Positions 22,801-33,213 of a stretch of DNA of 64,000 nucleotides are shown piece by piece. The stretch spans positions 19,779 to 83,778 of the forward strand of contig CAJNOI010000119.1 of assembly GCA_905250115.1 (NCBI GenBank), given 5' to 3'. The stretch comes from Adineta steineri. Lineage: Eukaryota > Rotifera > Eurotatoria > Adinetida > Adinetidae. A program made the translations under genes and the position numbers. The notes below the pieces were generated by a model. The model saw only the letters and a program-made list of their open reading frames with translations, was not told the origin of the DNA and made no database searches. Each line of letters opens with the position of its first letter. The first letter of the stretch is position 1.

Positions 22801-24721
22801 AAATAGAATTTTTTAGAAGTAATGAGATAGGAATGTTTCTTCAGATTATTGAGAAAGTAACTTGTATTTGGTCTGTTTCAGCGGCAACAGTAGAGACTCA
22901 ATAATGTCTAGTATGCGTTAGTTAACATCTTACAATTATTAGGTACAGCAAAATACCGTGAAAACTCTCTTATAGCTAAACAATTTTCTAAATAAAAATA
23001 AAATTTGTATACTTATTAATAAGTCTGTATGTAATAAATCAATTTATATAGTTTTCATAAAAATGACTACGACAATGAGAACATAAGAGATGATAAATAA
23101 AATGACCTCTTTACATGAAGTGGAAATGAGTAAATCTAATGTGCATTTAGCTTATACATAAGATATTTTATCAAGAAATGAAAATTTTAGTTTTATTCCT
23201 ATATATAACATATGAGACTATTGAGAATTCATACAATTTTGGTTTTGCTTATCATTTGTTTTACTTTATAGACGTAACAACAACAGTGGAGACAGATATG
23301 TCAACAAGTATGTATCTTATTTATAAACAAGATGTAGTAAAGCGGTATAATTATTCATCTTTAGCAATGGGAATAGCCAGCACGCAAGTTACAAATATTC
23401 CATCATCCGTGAAAATCACTAGCACAATGATGAGTAAGTCATTGAGAAAGATTATTATATACAACATGTGTAAATAGAATTAAAGAAAATTTATTAAGAA
23501 TCGTTCAGTCATCAATTTGAATATAATTTGATGAAATGTTTATTTATTATGTATACAAAAATGAATACAGATTATCTGCTAAGAGCATTATCTCAAGACA
23601 TGAGATTTAACCTATGTTTCTTATCAGAAAGAAAAAGAAATGAATAAGATTATTTTATATTTACAGATAACAACGTTCAAACGTTGACTTCTACTCAATC
23701 AGTCTTTTGGAATATAGATAAACCGCTTAACACTGCACGATCTAACTTTGGAAGTGCATTATTAGCAAACGGACAAGTTCTTGTAGCTGGAGGTTTAATT
23801 ACTAGCAGTTCGGCAATTTCACAGACTGAAGTGTATACATCGACTGGGTGGCAACTGGCATCTTCCATGAAACTTGCACGTGCTTATCATACTGTTACTG
23901 CTTTTGCAAGTAATACTAAAGTATTAGCCGCTGGTAGTGCAACTACAAACGGTCTACAAACTGCCGAAGTATATAACATTTTGAACAATACATGGACATT
24001 CACATCAAATAATATGTCAAGTTCTCGTTATGCACACACAGCCACACTACTTGGAAATGGACAAATACTCATTGCAGGTGGATATAACGCTTCAGGTAAA
24101 ATTATATCTGCAGCCGAGCTTTATATTCCATTATCAAACTCATTTATTAACACAACTAATATGAATATAGCACGATCTTATTTTACAAGTACACTTCTTA
24201 GTGATGGATCTACTGTTCTTGTTACAGGAGGTGCTAATGCTAGTAGTTATCTCATTTCAACAGCAGAACTTTATATTAATGGTTCTTGGATTCTCTTATC
24301 CAGTAGTATGACTCAAAGTCGAGCTTATCATGCTGCTGTATTATTAAATGATGGAACTGTATTAGTTGTTGGGGGAGGTACCGGTGGAGCAACTGCATAT
24401 TCAACTGCTGAGATTTATAATGCAACATCACGAAAGTTTACAGCTGTTGGATCAATGCAATATCGTCGAGGAGGATTAACTCTTACACTTCTACCATCAG
24501 GTAAAGTATTAGCAGCAGGTGGTGCTGATTGGACATCCAGTACATATCCACTTGTATGTGAATTATATGATCCTGTAACAAGAACTTGGTCAAATACTAC
24601 TATGCTGAATTATGGAAGAAATTATCATCAAACTGTTTTACTAAATAATTTTGTATTAACTACTGGTGGCAATAATGGAAATGTTAGTCGAGTTATTAGT
24701 TCTGAAAGATACAATTTATGA
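19846..24721 (+). CDS. type II membrane protein with mucin-like stalk and C-terminal kelch propeller
   Basis: The chain starts with MNQRRCIVCLLVVTMLTIVI, a signal-anchor. It then follows exons 19846..20005, 20057..20116, 20167..20235, 20281..20316, 20369..20440, 20495..20518, 20572..20670, 20727..20738, 20794..20823, 21127..21162, 21214..22797, 23272..23307, 23365..23433 and 23667..24721. Every junction is phase 1, so exons can be skipped without shifting the frame. The small exons and the large one encode Ser/Thr-rich linker, and 21543..22622 is exactly 15 units of 24 aa. The last exon has seven kelch-type repeats with motifs such as NGQVLVAGG, GQILIAGGYN and GTVLVVGGG. Expected topology is an N-terminal cytosolic tail, a long O-glycosylated stalk and an extracellular propeller; ligand unknown. 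The 12- and 24-nt exons are the least secure. Confidence 0.72.
21543..22622 (+). repeat. 72-nt tandem repeat array, 15 units, coding
   Basis: Fifteen in-frame 24-aa units with consensus SQLTSESSTTDSSVLSSTPM followed by four variable residues. Unit length is perfectly kept (1,080 nt in total) although the units differ at many positions. Selection appears to keep the spacing and Ser/Thr content rather than the exact sequence. Confidence 0.85.
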
Positions 24722-25047
24722 AACATTATAATCAATATTAACCTAGCTGTAATAACATTTTCTCTTTTTCAAATCCAAATGATGTATCTAATAAACTTAA
24801 TTATATTCAATGAATAAAAGTCTAATGTTTTAAATCTGTATTTATTCTTTATATAAACATGTTAATTTTATGACAAAGAACTGAAAATGTTTATATTCAT
24901 GTTTATCGAAGACTTGAAATAAATAACATCCTTAAAATATCATTTTATGCTACAGTAGACTTATAAATTGCATTAGGTAGTGATAATGTTATTAATTTAT
25001 TTATTCAATAAATATGACATTACACTACCGTTACAATTACAAAATGA
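24722..25047. other. short intergenic gap
   Basis: Contains the 3' end of the mucin-kelch gene (an AATAAA-like signal occurs in several places). No gene is visible. Confidence 0.4.
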
Positions 25048-25444
25048 ATGTGCGTGTGTGTCTGTATCGGATCAAAAGAACATCGAATATTGTGTAAGCT
25101 TTTGAAACTCACTACTACCAAGTGTATAGAACTTTTTACACATCTAGCTAAAGATTTAAGAGATTTATTAGTAGAGATGTGGAATACATCAAAATTAACT
25201 TCAAATGATATTTCTGGTCCAATGCGTTGTATTGCCAATGTCTAATGATAATTATGATGATGCTGAAATAATACAAAATGAACTTTATCATGATTTTAAT
25301 ATTGAAGTACCAATTAAAAATATTGGTGGAAATCTATATGCTCGAATATCAACACATATCTATAATTATATTGAACAATATGAAGAATTAGGTAATGCTA
25401 TAATCAAAACCGTTGATAAGAAATATGAAAAACAAGAAAATTGA
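25048..25444 (+). pseudogene. class-V aminotransferase (isopenicillin-N-epimerase-like), C-terminal fragment
   Basis: Two overlapping plus-strand frames together resemble the C-terminal third of isopenicillin-N-epimerase-type PLP aminotransferases. The first frame has CIELFTHLAKDLRDLLVEMW, then SNDISGPMRCI, ending at a stop at 25243..25245. The next frame continues with DAEIIQNELYHDF, IEVPI and LYARISTHIYN, and it ends with the family's usual closing helix. The PLP lysine region and the entire N-terminal two thirds are absent and the frame is shifted, so it cannot make an active enzyme. Homologues of this type are common in bacteria and fungi; this copy looks like a dead remnant of an acquired gene. 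Confidence 0.6.
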
Positions 25445-26219
25445 TGATTTATTTATTTAACAAAGATGATGTGTTTGAAACTATTAATTTCTTTTTAGTT
25501 TGTTCCGTCTCAAAAAAAAATAACATGTTTATCAATTTTGCTATTAATAGTTGCAAGAAGTCGAAAAGGTCAAAATTCACAGGGCTTTCATATAAAAACA
25601 GACTATAAAATTTGATTAGTATGCATAAGTGTATTTCAGTGAGATTGAATTGAGTTTATGTATATTTTTATTAGAATTATTAAATATATATGTTTCTTTC
25701 AAAATTTTTATTCTGCCTAATACATAAAAGTGACTACAGAGTTATAACTGACTGATAAAATTTCTAAACTCCGAAGCTTAATATTCAGATACTACTTGTC
25801 TTAAAATCAATTTTACAATAAGCAAATTTTGACGACATCAAATTAAATGTTCATATTGAAATTATGGTAACGATTGTAGGTATTGTGCTATGGAAGGCAA
25901 TATCGTAAAATATTCACCTTGAGAATATTATTATGTATGCTTCCACTACATATACACTCTGATACGATTATGAAAAAGGTAATTTAATGACAGATTTTGC
26001 TCTATACGACTTCAAATTCAAGGCTACCATAGGTCTCTCTTTCTCTTTTGTGGTTGATATTTAATGTAACATATACATATATAAAATGAGAGACAGGAAG
26101 AAAAAAAATTACATTAGTTTTTACATAATACTACTAGAGAGAACACATCGAATGAATCAAGCATACTGTTTATATAATATATTGCAATCGTCTTAATCAC
26201 ATACAAATATATGTATATA
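25445..26219. other. intergenic, nothing recognised
   Basis: AT-rich with no recognisable domain, RNA gene or repeat. The last part should contain the promoter of the small secreted protein gene. Confidence 0.45.
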
Positions 26220-26837
26220 ATGTCTTTATCAAAGCTATTGGTATTTCTACTGATGATCTCAATTGTTAGTAAGTTATGACAAGAAAATTATTTTTACATT
26301 GCTAGAAAATTATATATACATACGTATTTTAGTGGTCGAGAGTCGAATACGTCGTAAACGACAAGTGGATTTACGATCAAGTGCTTATTATGGTCTAGGT
26401 GCTGTATCAAATGTGCGCTATAATCTGGAATTATTTGGTCCAGGTACGAATATTTTAATGAAATATCGCCTGTTATTTATGTTCTGTATAGGATCCAATT
26501 TGCAACCAATTGGAAACAATTGGTATGTACCAGGTATTTCACCATATCCATATAATTATCGTGAGTAATGAATAACTATTTAACATAATATTTCTATAGC
26601 TCTACAAACAATATTTCTTTCTTAGCACCTAACTACAATATGCAACAATATCCATATCAAACAGGCTATGGTTATCCTAACACATTTAATGCTTATGGAA
26701 CTGGACAATATGGTAATACAGGATCTCTCAATCAATATGGTAACAATAATGATCTAGCTTATATTGGTCAATCTTACGTCCCACTAAACAACGAGTGGTT
26801 ACCTTTACCTGGTGTCAATCGTCGTCGTCGTCAATAA
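26220..26837 (+). CDS. small secreted Tyr/Asn/Gly-rich protein
   Basis: Four exons (26220..26268, 26333..26443, 26492..26560, 26626..26837) join in frame into about 146 aa. It opens with a signal peptide (MSLSKLLVFLLMISIV). A basic RIRRKRQ stretch follows and looks like a furin-type cleavage site. Next come a Tyr/Asn/Gly/Pro/Gln-rich body (YQTGYGYPNTFNAYGTGQYG) and a basic end (VNRRRRQ). I recognise no family. The composition suggests a secreted structural or adhesive peptide precursor, but that is only inference. Introns are 48-65 nt. Confidence 0.7.
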
Positions 26838-27084
26838 CATGAAAATATTACATATAGTCTCTAATATGAATAATAATAATTGCAACATCTACCGAATAAA
26901 AGTTTACTTTCACAAAAAGAAATCTTCGATACGTGTTAAAATTATTTTGATAAATATGAGAGAGAGAATTGAAAAATACATATCTGTTACAATTTATTAT
27001 GACAAAAAAATTAAATAAATAAATATTGAAATACAAATTTTGCTTAACATCAAAAACTTAAGATTTCTATACATTTTGAGAAGA

Positions 27085-28002
27085 TTATTCTGTAAATAAT
27101 CTTATACACTGACCACCATATTTTAATTCATATTTAATACGATTAAAACATGGATGTAAACGAGAAATATGTTCAAGTTCTTCTATTGTCATTACACATA
27201 GAAGTTCACAATCAAATTGATAAAGATGAATAAGACGTCGTTGAAGAATAGAAGCTAATTGTTGTAAAAATTCATATGAATGATAAATTCCATTTGAAGC
27301 TATTTTAAATTTTTCTAAATTAGGTGTTTGTTGAAGAAAATGATTCATTTCCATAAGTGATGGACCATCCAAAACACAACAAATATCAAATCTTTTCAAA
27401 TTTGAATGTATAATATCAATTGATAACAATTTTTCTCGATTAATTAATCCATTATTTGAATATAAAGATAAATCAACCGAACTAAACCAAACAGTTCGAA
27501 GTGTAGATGAATTCGACCAAATTTGTCTATAACGATTTGATGAAACAACATTTGTTTCATGATGAAATATACATGTTTGTAATGAAGGAAATTGTTTACA
27601 ATGAAGAATTTTATATAATATACAACGTGATAATTTATCACTCATAATACCAAATTCTAAATGAATTAAATGAGGAAATTTAAATAAACATATTTCTTCT
27701 AATTGATCATCTGATGGACTATTTAATATTAAGAAATGTAAAGAAGGAAATAGTTCAAAATCAATATAACTTGAATGATCAACAGTTAATTTAATTATAT
27801 ACGTTGTAAATAAATCAAAAAATGGATCATCGATTTCATCAGGTGATGAAAAAGTCAATGCAAGATTTTTATTTGAACATACTATTGCATTTAATCGAGA
27901 ATTTAAATCATAAAACGATTCATATAAATCATGTATATCAAGATATTCACATATACCAAGGATGATTTCATCTGGTAATAATTCAAAAATTGATTGTGTC
28001 AT
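27085..28002 (-). CDS. F-box protein
   Basis: A single-exon gene of 305 aa. Residues 5-45 form an F-box (FELLPDEIILGICEYLDIHD followed by LNSRLNAIV), the motif that binds Skp1 in SCF ubiquitin ligases. The rest has irregular leucine-rich stretches (FPSLHFLILNS, FPHLIHLEFGI, TPNLEKFKIA) resembling the degenerate LRRs that follow F-boxes in large rotifer F-box families. It would recruit an unknown substrate for ubiquitination. The C-terminal part of the UAS fusion gene at 49465..51215 is built the same way. Confidence 0.85.
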   Translation of the reverse strand: MTQSIFELLPDEIILGICEYLDIHDLYESFYDLNSRLNAIVCSNKNLALTFSSPDEIDDPFFDLFTTYIIKLTVDHSSYIDFELFPSLHFLILNSPSDDQLEEICLFKFPHLIHLEFGIMSDKLSRCILYKILHCKQFPSLQTCIFHHETNVVSSNRYRQIWSNSSTLRTVWFSSVDLSLYSNNGLINREKLLSIDIIHSNLKRFDICCVLDGPSLMEMNHFLQQTPNLEKFKIASNGIYHSYEFLQQLASILQRRLIHLYQFDCELLCVMTIEELEHISRLHPCFNRIKYELKYGGQCIRLFTE

Positions 28003-28406
28003 GATATTTATCTAGAAAATCGAAATCAATTTTTAATTTCGAAAGTCGAAATAAGAGATTAACATGAATATTGTTTTGTTCTCCTTTATTTCATTGTGTT
28101 CGAATGTTAGACTTTTGAATATAAAGAAGAAGATAGAGAATAGAATTGGTGTTATATAATAATCCATCGATCAAAGTGAATGGTAGAGGGTGCTACTTTA
28201 CAAATCCTATATAATATAACTGTTTTGAAATTATAGTTATTGATTATTTTATTTTTGACCTTTAGTTTAAATTGAAGGTCATGTTATTGTTCTTGCACGT
28301 CTCGTTATACGTGACTAATAAAATTTCTTACTGATATAATCTAGTTTTTAAAAAATTATAAAATATTCTGTATATCATACACAATAAATCTGTAGAAAAA
28401 AAATGT
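28003..28406. other. intergenic between two minus-strand genes
   Basis: Nothing recognised beyond the expected promoter of the F-box gene and the 3' flank of sphingomyelin synthase. Confidence 0.4.
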
Positions 28407-29428
28407 TTAAACAGTACTAGCATCACCTGGATGTACAACTTGACTAGAATTTTCTATATCGTCTGTTGTACCTTCGTTAACAGTTGTTGGTCCAGTAAGT
28501 AAACTTACAGGAGCAGTTAATGATGGTCGTCCGTATCCTTCAAACCAAAGAAAAAATCTAGTTATTATAATACTTCGACGTTCTGCTAATGTTTTTATAT
28601 AATAATGATATGTTTTCCATGTTAATTGTGAAAGAAGAAAACCAAGAAAAACATCAACTGTATAATGAAATCGTGTAGCAATTATAAATAAATAACCGAT
28701 TATTGTACAAATCCAAACAAGAATTGTTGTTAAATAAAATGATAATGGATCACCATTTGCATCTAATTTTGGATAAAACCAACCAGGTTTACCACGTTTT
28801 ATTTCTTGATTATTTTTCTTATACTTATTCCATAACCAACGTATCGGATAATATTCTTCACCTTTAGAATAAGTTGTCCAAGCGAGTGCACATAATGTTA
28901 CTAAAAATAAATTGAACTTAGTTTTTTAAAAATCTTTAATTATCTATAATTACATGTTACAGTATGCCCAGAAAAAAGAACATCACCACATGTTTCATGA
29001 ATTAAAAACATTATATAAAATGCTTCGACAGGTGGTGAACCTGTTGCTGTTGTATTACAACCAGGCAATGGAACACTTAATGATGTAACATATATTGATA
29101 TACTTCTCATAAAAAATAAAATAGCTTGAATAAAAAGCCATCGACGAAAAACAATTAAACGTATATCACGTTGAAATATATAACGAATAATAACTAAGAC
29201 AAATGATGTTAAAAGATAATAATTATTTATTTGAAAATAAGTCCAATAGGGTAATAGACGATGACCAATATCAGGTAAAGCAGGTATCCATCCTGGTGAA
29301 TTTCGATCGGCCCATACTTGAACAAGTGAATTAACGTAAAGAGAAATAAAAAAAATAATTAATGAAACAAGAATCGGTAGATAAGACCGAACCATTTTTA
29401 TTTTATTAGTCTTGTCTAAAAGATGCAC
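28407..29428 (-). CDS. sphingomyelin synthase-related multi-pass membrane protein
   Basis: Two exons, 29428..28954 and 28900..28407, are split by a 53-nt intron; splicing restores the family sequence GHTVTLTL. The product is about 322 aa with around six membrane segments. The PAP2-C signature is intact: CGDVLFSGHTV in exon 1 and RFHYTVDV in exon 2 supply the two catalytic histidines and the aspartate of sphingomyelin synthases and SAMD8. RSISIYVTSLSVPLPGCN is also typical. These enzymes transfer a phospho-headgroup from a glycerophospholipid to ceramide in Golgi, ER or plasma membrane. Whether this copy makes sphingomyelin or ceramide phosphoethanolamine cannot be told. Two in-frame ATGs (residues 1 and 12) could start it. 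No SAM domain is present. Confidence 0.88.
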
Positions 29429-29766
29429 AATGATAAATATCAGTACTCAGACCACGGGACGCGTTATCATTGTGTACGTAAAGAAACTAAATCAAAAATA
29501 CAACAGAAAAGAAAAGAAACAAAATAAAATAATTATATTCTTATATAGAAACTGAGTACTATTAAAAAAATATACTTATCATTAGATCATGAATATATTT
29601 AAGTTGTAATTAGAAAAATTATTTCGAAAACCTTTTTGGTAATGAATCAGTATGATATCGTTTTATATGTTAAAGAAATAGCATTATATAGATACATGAC
29701 AAGTACTATTAATGTTTTTTTTATTAAAGTTTAGATTATGATAATGTCTTTGATAAATCTATATTG
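29429..29766. other. intergenic, nothing recognised
   Basis: Promoter side of the sphingomyelin synthase gene and 5' flank of tRNA-Asp. No further feature is visible. Confidence 0.4.
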
Positions 29767-29838
29767 TCCGCGGTAGTATAGTGGTTAGTATCCCCGCCTG
29801 TCACGCGGGAAACCGGGGTTCGATTCCCCGCCGCGGAG
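29767..29838 (+). tRNA. tRNA-Asp (GTC)
   Basis: A full 72-nt cloverleaf without intron. The acceptor TCCGCGG pairs with CCGCGGA, the anticodon stem is CCCGC/GCGGG with loop CTGTCAC (anticodon GTC), and the B box is GGTTCGATTCC. The discriminator base is G, as usual for Asp. A T-rich pol III terminator follows at once (from 29844). Confidence 0.96.
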
Positions 29839-30051
29839 TATTATTTTTTTTTATATGTATAACATTTAGTTTTTATTTTCAGGTAAGAATGACGTGATAT
29901 ATTCTTTTTCTTTGATACAAAGACATACAACCTTTAACTGATATAAATATATTTTTCTTTTTTTTTGGTATCAAAAGAGACAAAACATTAGACATGCTTT
30001 TTTTAGTTGTTTATGAACAGATTAAATTTAATAAAAAGGTGATTATTTATC

Positions 30052-30123
30052 AGCAGCGTGGCGCAGTGGAAGCGTGCTGGGCTCATAACTCAGAGGTCGG
30101 TAGATCGAAACTACTCGCTGCTA
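30052..30123 (+). tRNA. initiator tRNA-Met (CAT)
   Basis: A 72-nt cloverleaf starting AGCAGCG and ending CGCTGCT plus A73. The T loop ATCGAAA (A54, A60) and the A1-U72 pair are hallmarks of eukaryotic initiator tRNA-Met. The anticodon loop is CTCATAA. The anticodon stem reads CTGGG/CTCAG, so the middle of the three normally invariant G-C pairs is G30-U40. A T8 terminator follows at 30131. Confidence 0.94.
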
Positions 30124-30639
30124 CCTACTATTTTTTTTAACATTTTCTTCGCTGAAATTACGCAAGACTATATAGAATTGTAAAATGCAAAAAAGTATGT
30201 GAAATACGACGTATTCTATATTAGATAACAAATGTTTTATCTTTTCTTTTTGAATAGAAAAAAATTAAACAGAGAAGCATCATATAATTTACTTTGTATT
30301 ACTCATCGGTAGATTTCTTTAGTTTAAGATTTTGAGTAGAATTTATTTACTAAGTTTATTAATTGAATCTATAAAATATAAAATAAATTAGATAAGTAAA
30401 AATGATTACTTAATAAGTATAGGTGCAAGTAAGATAAAATACAAATGGTATTATAGTATGATCTATTGATGTTTTGAATTTCTTTTTTCTACGGTTGTTC
30501 TGACATACAGTTCACAAATACAATACACATACATCATTATTTTTTCTCTCGTTTTAAAATATTTTTTAAACGTTCTTTTCTAATGATTAGTATCTTATTT
30601 TGTAAGAATTGACATATTTTTTTTTAGATTATATAAATA
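30124..30639. other. intergenic, nothing recognised
   Basis: AT-rich 5' flank of ATG12. No other tRNA or ORF with domain support was found. Confidence 0.4.
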
Positions 30640-31002
30640 ATGTCAAGAGTTGAGGACAATGAAAACGAATCATTGGAAAATTCTTTAAATCTTAGTACGA
30701 AACGTTTTGGTCCAAATGATTATTCTGAAGGCGGTTCAAAAGTTGTTCTTCTTCTTAAACCAGCTGGTGGTGCGCCAATGTTAAAGAGAGAAAGATGGGC
30801 ATTACCAAATTCAAGTACTGTAAGTGATATTGTAATGTTTTTAAAAGACCATATGAAACTTGATCCTCAACAGCAATTGTTTCTTTATGTTAAACAATCA
30901 TTTGCACCATCACTTGATTCAACAATTGGATTAGTTAGTAATTGTTTCGGTAGTGATGGAATGCTTGTTTTACATTATGCATTAACACAAGCATGGGGAT
31001 AA
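30640..31002 (+). CDS. ATG12: autophagy ubiquitin-like protein ATG12
   Basis: A single-exon gene of 120 aa. After a disordered N-terminus (about 35 aa) comes the ATG12 ubiquitin-like fold: KVVLLLKPAGGAPMLKRERW, then SSTVSDIVMFLKDHMKL and LFLYVKQSFAPSLDSTIG. It ends exactly at the required C-terminal glycine (ALTQAWG). ATG12 is conjugated to ATG5 by ATG7 and ATG10. The ATG12-ATG5-ATG16 complex then drives lipidation of ATG8/LC3 in autophagosome formation. A telomere-like hairpin lies about 16 bp beyond the stop codon and would fall within the 3' UTR. Confidence 0.95.
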   Translation: MSRVEDNENESLENSLNLSTKRFGPNDYSEGGSKVVLLLKPAGGAPMLKRERWALPNSSTVSDIVMFLKDHMKLDPQQQLFLYVKQSFAPSLDSTIGLVSNCFGSDGMLVLHYALTQAWG

Positions 31003-31017
31003 ACGAAAAAAGAAGAA

Positions 31018-31059
31018 GAGGGTGTGGGTGTGAGTATTGTGATAACTTACACACCCTTC
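31018..31059. repeat. telomere-like G/C inverted repeat (hairpin 3)
   Basis: The G arm GAGGGTGTGGGTGTGAGT at 31018..31035 pairs with the C arm ACTTACACACCCTTC at 31045..31059 over a 9-nt loop. It begins 15 bp after the ATG12 stop codon. It is the tightest of the five clear copies. Confidence 0.75.
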
Positions 31060-31465
31060 AGCAGTACACAATATACCTTTCGATGAGAAAAGAAAACGAG
31101 AACTACCATAAAAAGCAACAAAAGCTTTATTAATACAATAACTGATTCATTAGGTTCTTTGCTCAACATAATTAATTTATTTATTTGGAAATATTTAAAT
31201 TTTCACTTAGAAAATCAAGTTTTTTTCTACTTAAGATTTAATAAAAAATACTTGACATTTAAATCAGAGGCTTAGATTTGATTGAATTTTTGAATATATA
31301 AATTGTCTACGCAATATCTTCAACAAACAAGAGTGTTTCAATAAAGAAAAAAACAATCGAAAAGTCTCATAATAAGCGTTAGGATCCAGTTTTTACCAGT
31401 AGACACTTACTTTTCGAGACTTAAATGGTAGTAATCATGAACATAAATACTAGTAAACATGAATA

Positions 31466-31855
31466 TTGCAGTACATTGAAACAGAGAAAAAAATCAATGA
31501 TAAATTCATTATCAAATGGTTATGGTACTTTCCTGTGAAACCAATGATCATTGAAATAATGACAATTTTCATTCTTCACTACGATTCTACAGAAGTTATC
31601 TATTCTTATGCACGTTTTTTACCATTAGTAACCAGATCTTGTCTGATAGAGTCACTTGAAGATATCGTTGTTCCACCTATAAGTAAATTATTTAAAACTG
31701 AAGCTTCGGATATGAAAGAAGTAACAACTACTTTAAATATATCACAGCGTCGATCTTTTGAAGATGAAATGGAGATAATTACAGTAATTCTCGAACTAAC
31801 ATATCAAGATAAAAATACAATCAATAAGGATTTATTCCATTTACCTTATCATTAA
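31466..31855 (+). CDS. hypothetical protein fragment
   Basis: The frame is open for 129 codons but has no ATG at its beginning; the first ATG is at codon 28. A 3' splice site (TATTGCAG, ending at 31471) lies near the frame start, so it may be a terminal exon or a relic. The sequence is helical and acidic towards its end (for example YARFLPLVTRSCLIESLEDI, then DEMEIITVILELTYQD). I do not recognise a family. Codon usage looks normal for the window and no upstream exon could be linked with confidence. Confidence 0.35.
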   Translation: MQYIETEKKINDKFIIKWLWYFPVKPMIIEIMTIFILHYDSTEVIYSYARFLPLVTRSCLIESLEDIVVPPISKLFKTEASDMKEVTTTLNISQRRSFEDEMEIITVILELTYQDKNTINKDLFHLPYH

Positions 31856-32544
31856 TTCAAAACATTAAAATTGACTTCTCTTTAAAACTTCATATTTGAA
31901 TTTCTTTTGTAAAAATATAAATTTATGCAAAAACATTATAAACCCTATTTTTCATCATAAAAAATGTGTTGTTCTCATTGTGTGTGTTTCTTTTATTGAG
32001 GAAAAGATTAGATAAAATAAAAAAAACTCTCAAGTTATACTACGAAATAACTTCATTTAAAACCAATTCATCTCGATGTCATGCATTCTTTCGTTCTGCA
32101 CAGAAAAAAAAAGGAAGTAGACAAATAATATCAGGATTAGACAATCTATAAAATCATACACAAATATGAATTAAGAGTAAGTAATATCATTCAGTTAAAT
32201 ACTAATTTCTTCATACATTTTATTACGACGATCGCAATTCGATTTGACAATAAAATATTATCTTTGTAATTACCGTTCAAGCTACATATACTTTATTTTG
32301 AATTCAACAAATCATTTATATTGGTTTTAATTCTATTCTTCATAAAAAAAATATGGCAAAATAAATGATATTATTCGCTACCATTATTATATTATAGTGT
32401 TATCATTAGATAAGATAAAAATTTTGAGTGACTATAATATTCCTCCACATTTCTAAAATACAAAAAAAAAGAGGTAACACAAAACCATTGATTACACATC
32501 GATTATTTGGCATTCGATAAAAGAAGAAGAAGAAAGAAACAAAT
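31856..32544. other. intergenic, nothing recognised
   Basis: AT-rich. A 61-aa ORF at 31966..32151 is lysine-rich and unsupported. The last 80 bp, purine-rich, are the immediate 5' flank of the LRR gene. Confidence 0.4.
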
Positions 32545-33213
32545 ATGGTTATATATCGAAATCGAAAATTAGAAGAAGAGATTAATAGTTGTAAATCTTG
32601 TTCAAGAATTGATTTACGAAAACAAAAAATAACAGATTTAGATATGGAATTTATTATTCAAGAAGCAGTTATTAATAAACAATGTACAATGCTCTGGTTC
32701 AGTGATAATCAATTAACATCACAAAGTGTATCAATTCTCGCTTCAACATTACATAATAATACAACATTAGAAGGTTTATCTCTTTGTCACAATGGTATTA
32801 ATGATGTTAATATATCACATTTAAGTCAAATATTATCTGATAGTAAAACAAAATTAAATAGACTTGCTCTTACTTCAAATGAGATTACAGATGAAGGTGT
32901 ACAATATCTTGCTGAAATGCTTAAAACTAATCATTCATTAACACAACTTTGGTTAGGTTCTAATCAAATTACCGATCGTGGTATGCAATACTTAGCAGAT
33001 GTACTTGCACATCGTAATAGGACTCTTCATGTATTATCTCTTACATGGAATAAACTAATAACTGATTTAAGTGTAGATAGCATTATTAATATGTTGGAAT
33101 ATAATCAAACATTGAGAACAGTGTGTTTATCTAATTGTGATTTATCTGATATTGGCAAAGAAAGATTAAGAGAAGCAATAAAATTACGTAAGGAGTTTTA
33201 TCTTGATCTTTAA
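32545..33213 (+). CDS. leucine-rich repeat protein, ribonuclease-inhibitor type
   Basis: A single-exon gene of 222 aa that is almost entirely RI-type LRRs of about 28 aa (IDLRKQKITDLDMEFI, LWFSDNQLTSQSVSIL, LSLCHNGINDVNISHL, LALTSNEITDEGVQYL, LWLGSNQITDRGMQYL and so on). It has no RING, NACHT or other effector part and no signal peptide. It is a close paralogue of the LRR half of the RING-LRR protein at 577..1779. Its start corresponds to the residues just after the putative 57-nt intron of that gene. The function is probably protein binding; the partner is unknown. Confidence 0.85.
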   Translation: MVIYRNRKLEEEINSCKSCSRIDLRKQKITDLDMEFIIQEAVINKQCTMLWFSDNQLTSQSVSILASTLHNNTTLEGLSLCHNGINDVNISHLSQILSDSKTKLNRLALTSNEITDEGVQYLAEMLKTNHSLTQLWLGSNQITDRGMQYLADVLAHRNRTLHVLSLTWNKLITDLSVDSIINMLEYNQTLRTVCLSNCDLSDIGKERLREAIKLRKEFYLDL

